64,000 nt of DNA from an uncultured Rheinheimera sp. (GTDB lineage: Bacteria; Pseudomonadota; Gammaproteobacteria; Enterobacterales; Alteromonadaceae), in assembly GCA_943913835.1 (NCBI GenBank), contig CALTZU010000004.1:1-64000 (forward strand), in the 5' to 3' direction. This document shows positions 60,062 through 64,000 of this stretch, piece by piece. Within the stretch, counting starts at the first letter, position 1. Every line of letters begins with the position of its first letter. Below the pieces are notes generated by a model that worked only from the letters and a program-made list of their open reading frames with translations, made no database searches and was not told the DNA's origin. The translations under genes were made by a program, and so were the position numbers.

Positions 60062-61386
60062 TAGTCCTGTCCTTTTGCTTGTTGGTCCAGCATGGCTAAA
60101 TAGGCCATTTTGTCCTGCAGTTGTTTCTCTAAACCACGATCGGACGGCTGATAAAACTTCATTCCTGCCATTTCGCCAGGTAAATACGTCTCACCTGCGG
60201 CATAAGCGCCAGGTTCGTTATGCGCATAACGATACCCCTTACCAAAACCTTGTTGTTTCGCCAACGCTGTAGGCGCGTTCCGCAAATGATCCGGCACCTC
60301 ATAAGATGGGTGTTGCTGCACATACTTGCGCATTGAATTAAATGCGCTGTAGAGCGCATTGGATTTTGGCGCTAAGGCCATATAGACAGCAGCCTGAGCA
60401 ATGGCTCGTTCACCTTCTGCAGGACCAACTCGGGCAAATGTATCCCAGGCATCCAAACCAATAGTTAAAGCCCGCGGATCGGCATTGCCTATATCCTCAC
60501 TGGCGATAGCGAGTAGCCGGCGTGCTACATACAGAGGGTCACCGCCGCCTTCTAAAATTCGGCAATACCAATACAAAGCGGCATCAGGGTTGGAGCCACG
60601 CACTGATTTATGAAAAGCAGAAATTAAATCGTAAAAAATATCGCCCTGCTGATCAAAACCCGGCAATTGGCGTGGTACTAACTGACGGAATAAATCAGCT
60701 GTCAATTCAGTGTTGGCAGCGCCCTGCTGTGCCGTTTCCACGGCTTGCTCAAACAGGTTTAATAAGCGTCTGGCGTCGCCATCAGCTAATTGCAGCAATA
60801 AAGACTGGGCATCAGGGCTTACTTGCACTTGCTGTCCCTGCTGCTGATAATGCGCTACGGCACGTTCTATAACTAAAGCCAGATCTTGCGCCGTCAGTTT
60901 TTTTAAAATACAGACGCGGGCTCGGGATAACATAGCGTTATTGAGTGCAAAGGCAGGATTCTCAGTGGTCGCGCCGATAAAAATGATAGTGCCATCTTCA
61001 ATATGAGGTAAAAAAGCATCTTGCTGCGCTTTGTTAAAGCGGTGCACTTCATCAACAAATAACAAGGTGCGCTGATTTTGCGCTAAACGTTGTTTGGCGG
61101 CCTGGATCTCTTCACGTATTTCTTTAACACCAGCCGTCACCGCAGATAAACGCGCAATGGCCGCTTTGGCATAAATGGCAATCAATTCTGCCAAGGTGGT
61201 TTTGCCTGTGCCCGGCGGACCCCATAAAATCAAAGAGGAGATACGCCCTGCTTCTATCGCCTTACGTAGCGGTGTGCCGGGACCCAGCACTTGCTGCTGT
61301 CCAACATAGTCCGATAACTTTGTTGGCCTCAGCAGTGCTGCCAGAGGCCTGATATCGTCGTGGAATTCAAAGCCGAGGTTGTTCAC
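60061..61386 (-). CDS. rarA: Replication-associated recombination protein RarA (MgsA)
   Basis: AAA+ ATPase that acts at stalled replication forks and single-strand gaps. The 441-residue protein aligns with E. coli RarA: LAALLRPTKLSDYVGQQ, Walker A WGPPGTGKTTLAE, Walker B LLFVDEVHRFNKAQQDAFLPHIE, sensor 1 IGATTENPAFALN, and the C-terminal tetramerisation part DLISAFHKSVRGSNPDAALYWY and ASEDIGNADP. It starts with GTG 61386, overlapping the lolA stop by four bases (GTGA). Confidence 0.95.
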   Translation of the reverse strand: MNNLGFEFHDDIRPLAALLRPTKLSDYVGQQQVLGPGTPLRKAIEAGRISSLILWGPPGTGKTTLAELIAIYAKAAIARLSAVTAGVKEIREEIQAAKQRLAQNQRTLLFVDEVHRFNKAQQDAFLPHIEDGTIIFIGATTENPAFALNNAMLSRARVCILKKLTAQDLALVIERAVAHYQQQGQQVQVSPDAQSLLLQLADGDARRLLNLFEQAVETAQQGAANTELTADLFRQLVPRQLPGFDQQGDIFYDLISAFHKSVRGSNPDAALYWYCRILEGGGDPLYVARRLLAIASEDIGNADPRALTIGLDAWDTFARVGPAEGERAIAQAAVYMALAPKSNALYSAFNSMRKYVQQHPSYEVPDHLRNAPTALAKQQGFGKGYRYAHNEPGAYAAGETYLPGEMAGMKFYQPSDRGLEKQLQDKMAYLAMLDQQAKGQD

Positions 61387-62009
61387 TTGACGCGTTGATC
61401 ATCCACTTCAGCTGTAGCAGGAATAGCAAACTGGAACAACTCTGAGGCCAGCGGCGTGTTGTATTGCACCAGATTAAAATCAAAAGTGCTGTTCTGGCCA
61501 TTGCTGTCGGTGACGATCATTTTTGATAAGGCTAAACCTGCAAATTTAAGGCTGAGCTTTTTCACCGCATTGCTCGGATCTTTAGGTGTTATATCAAACT
61601 GATCATCGGCACCAGTCACATTGTACTGAGCCCATAATTTAGGGTCATGTGAGGTCAGCAGCACAAAAGGAGTTTTCTGCACTTGCTCTTTGGCATCATA
61701 AATACTGACCTGATCCAATAATTCGGCATAAAACCACAAGGTTTTACCATCACCAACAAAAAGGTTTGGCTCAGGAGTTTGAGTTTCAAAACGAAATAAA
61801 GACGGTTGTTTCAGCGACAACATGCCTTCGCCCTGCTGGATCAGCTTATTGCTGGCATCAACGACGGTTTGGTCAAAACTGGCCTGAAAGCTGGTTAAAC
61901 GCGCCAGTTTTTTCTGTAATGCTTCAGCTTGATCGGCTGCAGCCATGAAGGCAGGCATTACCAGAGACAACACCAAAGCCGCAGCTTTTTTTCCGAAGTT
62001 TTTCTTCAT
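61383..62009 (-). CDS. lolA: Outer-membrane lipoprotein carrier LolA
   Basis: Periplasmic chaperone that ferries lipoproteins from LolCDE to LolB. The 208-residue precursor has a signal peptide (MKKNFGKKAAALVLSLVMPA, cleavage near residue 25). The mature chain shows LARLTSFQASFDQTVVDA, GEGMLSLKQPSLFRFETQTPEPNLFVGDGKTLWFY and YDAKEQVQKTPFVLLTS. ATG 62009 with AAGGTG upstream is preferred over GTG 62015. It lies between ftsK and rarA as in E. coli. Confidence 0.95.
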   Translation of the reverse strand: MKKNFGKKAAALVLSLVMPAFMAAADQAEALQKKLARLTSFQASFDQTVVDASNKLIQQGEGMLSLKQPSLFRFETQTPEPNLFVGDGKTLWFYAELLDQVSIYDAKEQVQKTPFVLLTSHDPKLWAQYNVTGADDQFDITPKDPSNAVKKLSLKFAGLALSKMIVTDSNGQNSTFDFNLVQYNTPLASELFQFAIPATAEVDDQRVK

Positions 62010-62020
62010 ATACACCTTAG

Positions 62021-64000
62021 TTAAAATACTTTAGGAGGAGGAGGCGCTAATACTTCACGGTTACCATTATGGCCTGCACCACTGACGATACCGCTCATTT
62101 CCATTTGTTCCACTAAACGGGCGGCGCGATTATAGCCAATACGGAAGCGTCTTTGTACACCTGAAACCGAAGCTTTACGGCTTTCAGTGACAAAAGCCAC
62201 AGCCTGATCAAACAGCGGATCAGATTCGCCATCATCGCCCTCCATAGTCTCACCTGGTAATAAGCTATCTTCTGACGGCTCACCATTTAAAATTTCAGAG
62301 ATGTAATTTGGTTTACCACGACGTTTCCAGTCCGATACAACAGCATGCACTTCATGGTCATCGACAAAAGCACCGTGTACACGGGTTGGCACGCCTGAGC
62401 CTGGCGGTAAATACAACATATCGCCCTGACCTAACAGACTTTCGGCACCTTGCTGATCCAAAATAGTTCTGGAGTCGATTTTTGACGATACCTGAAACGC
62501 CATACGGGTTGGGATATTGGCTTTAATCAAACCTGTGATCACATCCACGGACGGACGCTGAGTCGCTAGAATAAGGTGGATACCTGCAGCACGGGCTTTT
62601 TGCGCTATACGGGCAATCAGCTCTTCGACCTTTTTACCGACAATCATCATCATGTCAGCGAATTCATCGATAACCACCACTATAGAAGGCAATTTCTCCA
62701 GCTCTGGTGGCATGGTCATCATATTGTCGCTTGGCTTCCAGATCGGATCGCGAATAGGAGTACCTGCTGCGATAGCTTCCTGAATTTTCTGGTTGTAACC
62801 TTTTAAGTTCCGCACGCCCAAAGCAGACATTAATTTGTACCGTCGTTCCATTTCTCCAACACACCAGCGCAGACCGTTGGCTGCTTCCTTCATATCGGTC
62901 ACAACTTCGGTCAGTAAGTGTGGAATACCTTCATAGACAGATAATTCCAACATCTTAGGGTCGATCATCAAAAAGCGTACATCTTCAGGCGTGGATTTAT
63001 ATAACAAACTACAAATCATTACGTTAACGCCAACTGATTTACCTGAACCTGTGGTACCAGCCACCAGTAAATGCGGCATACGGCCTAAATCGGCCACGAC
63101 AGATTTACCAGCAATGTCTTTACCTAACACCATAGTTAACGGCGATTTGGACTGCATAAAGACTTCGTCGCCTATCACTTCAGACAAACGCACTATTTCT
63201 CGGAATTGGTTCGGTAGTTCCAGACCTATATAAGATTTACCTGGTATCACTTCCACCACCCGCACACTGATAGCAGACAAAGAACGTGCTAAGTCTTTGG
63301 ATAAACCTGTGATTTTACTAACTTTGACGCCAGGGGCTAAATCCAATTCAAAGCGAGTGACTACTGGGCCTGGCAATACAGCCACTACTTTGGCATCTAC
63401 GCCAAAATCAAGTAACTTAGTTTCAACTAAACGCGATACCCGTTCTAAATCGGCTGGGTCTATCGGATTAGTGGCCTTGTCAGGTCTGTCTAATAACGAA
63501 AGCGAAGGTAAATCATCAGGACTGAAACTGGTACCCTGTGGTGTTTCGTCTTCATCTTCCTCGTCCAGCACAACAGGAGCTACCACTGTCTGACGCTCTA
63601 CTTCAGCAAAACTCTGTTCCAGGTGCTGCAATTGCTCTGGTGAATAGCCATCATCCACAGCAGAAAAGCTTAAATCATCATCAGCCAGTGTATCCACACT
63701 GACAAAAGCCACAGCTTCGGTTTTCTCGTCCAAAGGTGCAAAAGGTAAGGGTTCAATTCTTTGTGGATCTGAGACATAAACACGGCTTGAATGCAGCTGG
63801 ATCTCTTCAATATCTGGTAAAGGGATTTGCTCTTCTTCCGCTTTAACAACAGTAGCAGGTTCAGCTTCAGTCAAAATCGGATTTAACCTTATCACTTGAG
63901 GAGCAACTACTGGTTCGCTAGATGACATATCTGCTGGTTTTGGCGCCGCTTCTGACGATATTTCAGGTTCTAGTCGCTGCGCTGGTCCTGTTGAGCTCGT
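62021..64000 (-). CDS. ftsK: DNA translocase FtsK, 5' part outside window
   Basis: Septal DNA pump that aligns dif sites and activates XerCD. Only the C-terminal 659 residues are visible; the frame stays open to the right edge, so the N-terminal membrane domain lies outside. A Pro/Glu/Ala-rich linker (about the first 190 residues seen) precedes the motor. The motor has Walker A VAGTTGSGKSVGVN, Walker B SIVVVIDEFADMMM and LILATQRPSVDVITGLIKANIPTR. It ends with the gamma winged helix that reads KOPS (VSGVQRRFRIGYNRAARLVEQM). First gene in view of ftsK-lolA-rarA-crcB-serS. An internal ATG at 63928 is not the start. Confidence 0.95.
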   Translation of the reverse strand, partial: TSSTGPAQRLEPEISSEAAPKPADMSSSEPVVAPQVIRLNPILTEAEPATVVKAEEEQIPLPDIEEIQLHSSRVYVSDPQRIEPLPFAPLDEKTEAVAFVSVDTLADDDLSFSAVDDGYSPEQLQHLEQSFAEVERQTVVAPVVLDEEDEDETPQGTSFSPDDLPSLSLLDRPDKATNPIDPADLERVSRLVETKLLDFGVDAKVVAVLPGPVVTRFELDLAPGVKVSKITGLSKDLARSLSAISVRVVEVIPGKSYIGLELPNQFREIVRLSEVIGDEVFMQSKSPLTMVLGKDIAGKSVVADLGRMPHLLVAGTTGSGKSVGVNVMICSLLYKSTPEDVRFLMIDPKMLELSVYEGIPHLLTEVVTDMKEAANGLRWCVGEMERRYKLMSALGVRNLKGYNQKIQEAIAAGTPIRDPIWKPSDNMMTMPPELEKLPSIVVVIDEFADMMMIVGKKVEELIARIAQKARAAGIHLILATQRPSVDVITGLIKANIPTRMAFQVSSKIDSRTILDQQGAESLLGQGDMLYLPPGSGVPTRVHGAFVDDHEVHAVVSDWKRRGKPNYISEILNGEPSEDSLLPGETMEGDDGESDPLFDQAVAFVTESRKASVSGVQRRFRIGYNRAARLVEQMEMSGIVSGAGHNGNREVLAPPPPKVF

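Noticed and set aside
1..64000. CRISPR arrays, prophage, transposase, restriction or defence genes
   Set aside because: None seen: no regularly spaced repeats, no phage structural genes and no defence families; every long gene is assigned to housekeeping or common accessory families.

Overview
The window is a contiguous piece of a gammaproteobacterial chromosome. Gene content and order point to a marine or freshwater alteromonad close to Rheinheimera. Evidence: the enterobacterial-type blocks seqA-pgm/ybfF, ybfE-fldA-fur and ftsK-lolA-rarA-(crcB)-serS are conserved; the fabA promoter carries FadR- and FabR-like sites; pykA carries a HexR-like site; and a class II (plant-like) DAHP synthase is present. 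The genus is an inference from protein and synteny resemblance, without any database search. Almost all of the window is core chromosome. No prophage, integrase, transposase or CRISPR array was seen.

Layout. 1-3.8 kb: pyruvate kinase, an EamA transporter and phosphofructokinase. 3.8-5.9 kb: a LytS/LytTR-type two-component pair with a possible upstream 45-residue ORF. 5.9-13.3 kb: thioesterase, HinT, M61 peptidase, YdjM-like membrane protein, an unusual two-part T-fold (QueD-like) protein, FabA and AsmA. 13.4-21.5 kb: the large FAD/FeS oxidoreductase YdiJ, glycogen phosphorylase and phosphoglucomutase. 21.5-25.2 kb: seqA, ybfF, a DUF2788 protein, ybfE, fldA, a DUF4442 protein and fur. 25.2-32.1 kb: a degenerate ADP-ribosylglycohydrolase-like protein, PEP synthetase with its regulatory kinase PpsR, a ketopantoate reductase-like protein and DAHP synthase. 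32.3-37.4 kb: a MoxR/DUF58/transglutaminase cassette and a diguanylate cyclase. 37.5-43.8 kb: HtpX, a 270-bp MITE-like element and the biotin locus (bioBFCD divergent from bioA). 43.8-48.2 kb: a membrane protein, AsnRS, a TetR regulator divergent from a metallo-beta-lactamase-fold lipase-like gene, and a YdjA-type nitroreductase. 48.3-51.0 kb: glgC-glgA. 51.4-55.6 kb: fadH and sppA. 55.7-58.1 kb: tRNA-Ser(UGA), yccA and tusDCBE. 58.1-64.0 kb: small membrane protein, serS, crcB, rarA, lolA and the 3' part of ftsK, which runs off the right edge.

How the genes work together. Central carbon flow is over-represented: pykA, pfkA, ppsA/ppsR, glgP, pgm, glgA and glgC together cover glycolysis/gluconeogenesis switching and glycogen turnover. 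HexR-like sequences before pykA (strong) and glgP (weaker) suggest part of this set is co-regulated. Two fatty-acid genes 40 kb apart, fabA (synthesis) and fadH (degradation of unsaturated acids), each have a FadR-like operator. The biotin, tRNA 2-thiolation (Tus) and envelope/division (FtsK, LolA, SppA, HtpX, AsmA) groups are otherwise conventional.

No wholly new multi-gene system is evident. The most unusual items are the MITE-like element with a candidate 5-bp target duplication, the T-fold protein whose motifs are split between two halves, the ADP-ribosylglycohydrolase homologue lacking canonical metal ligands, the strong palindromic operator between tetR and the lactamase-fold gene, and a perfect palindrome in the ppsA leader.
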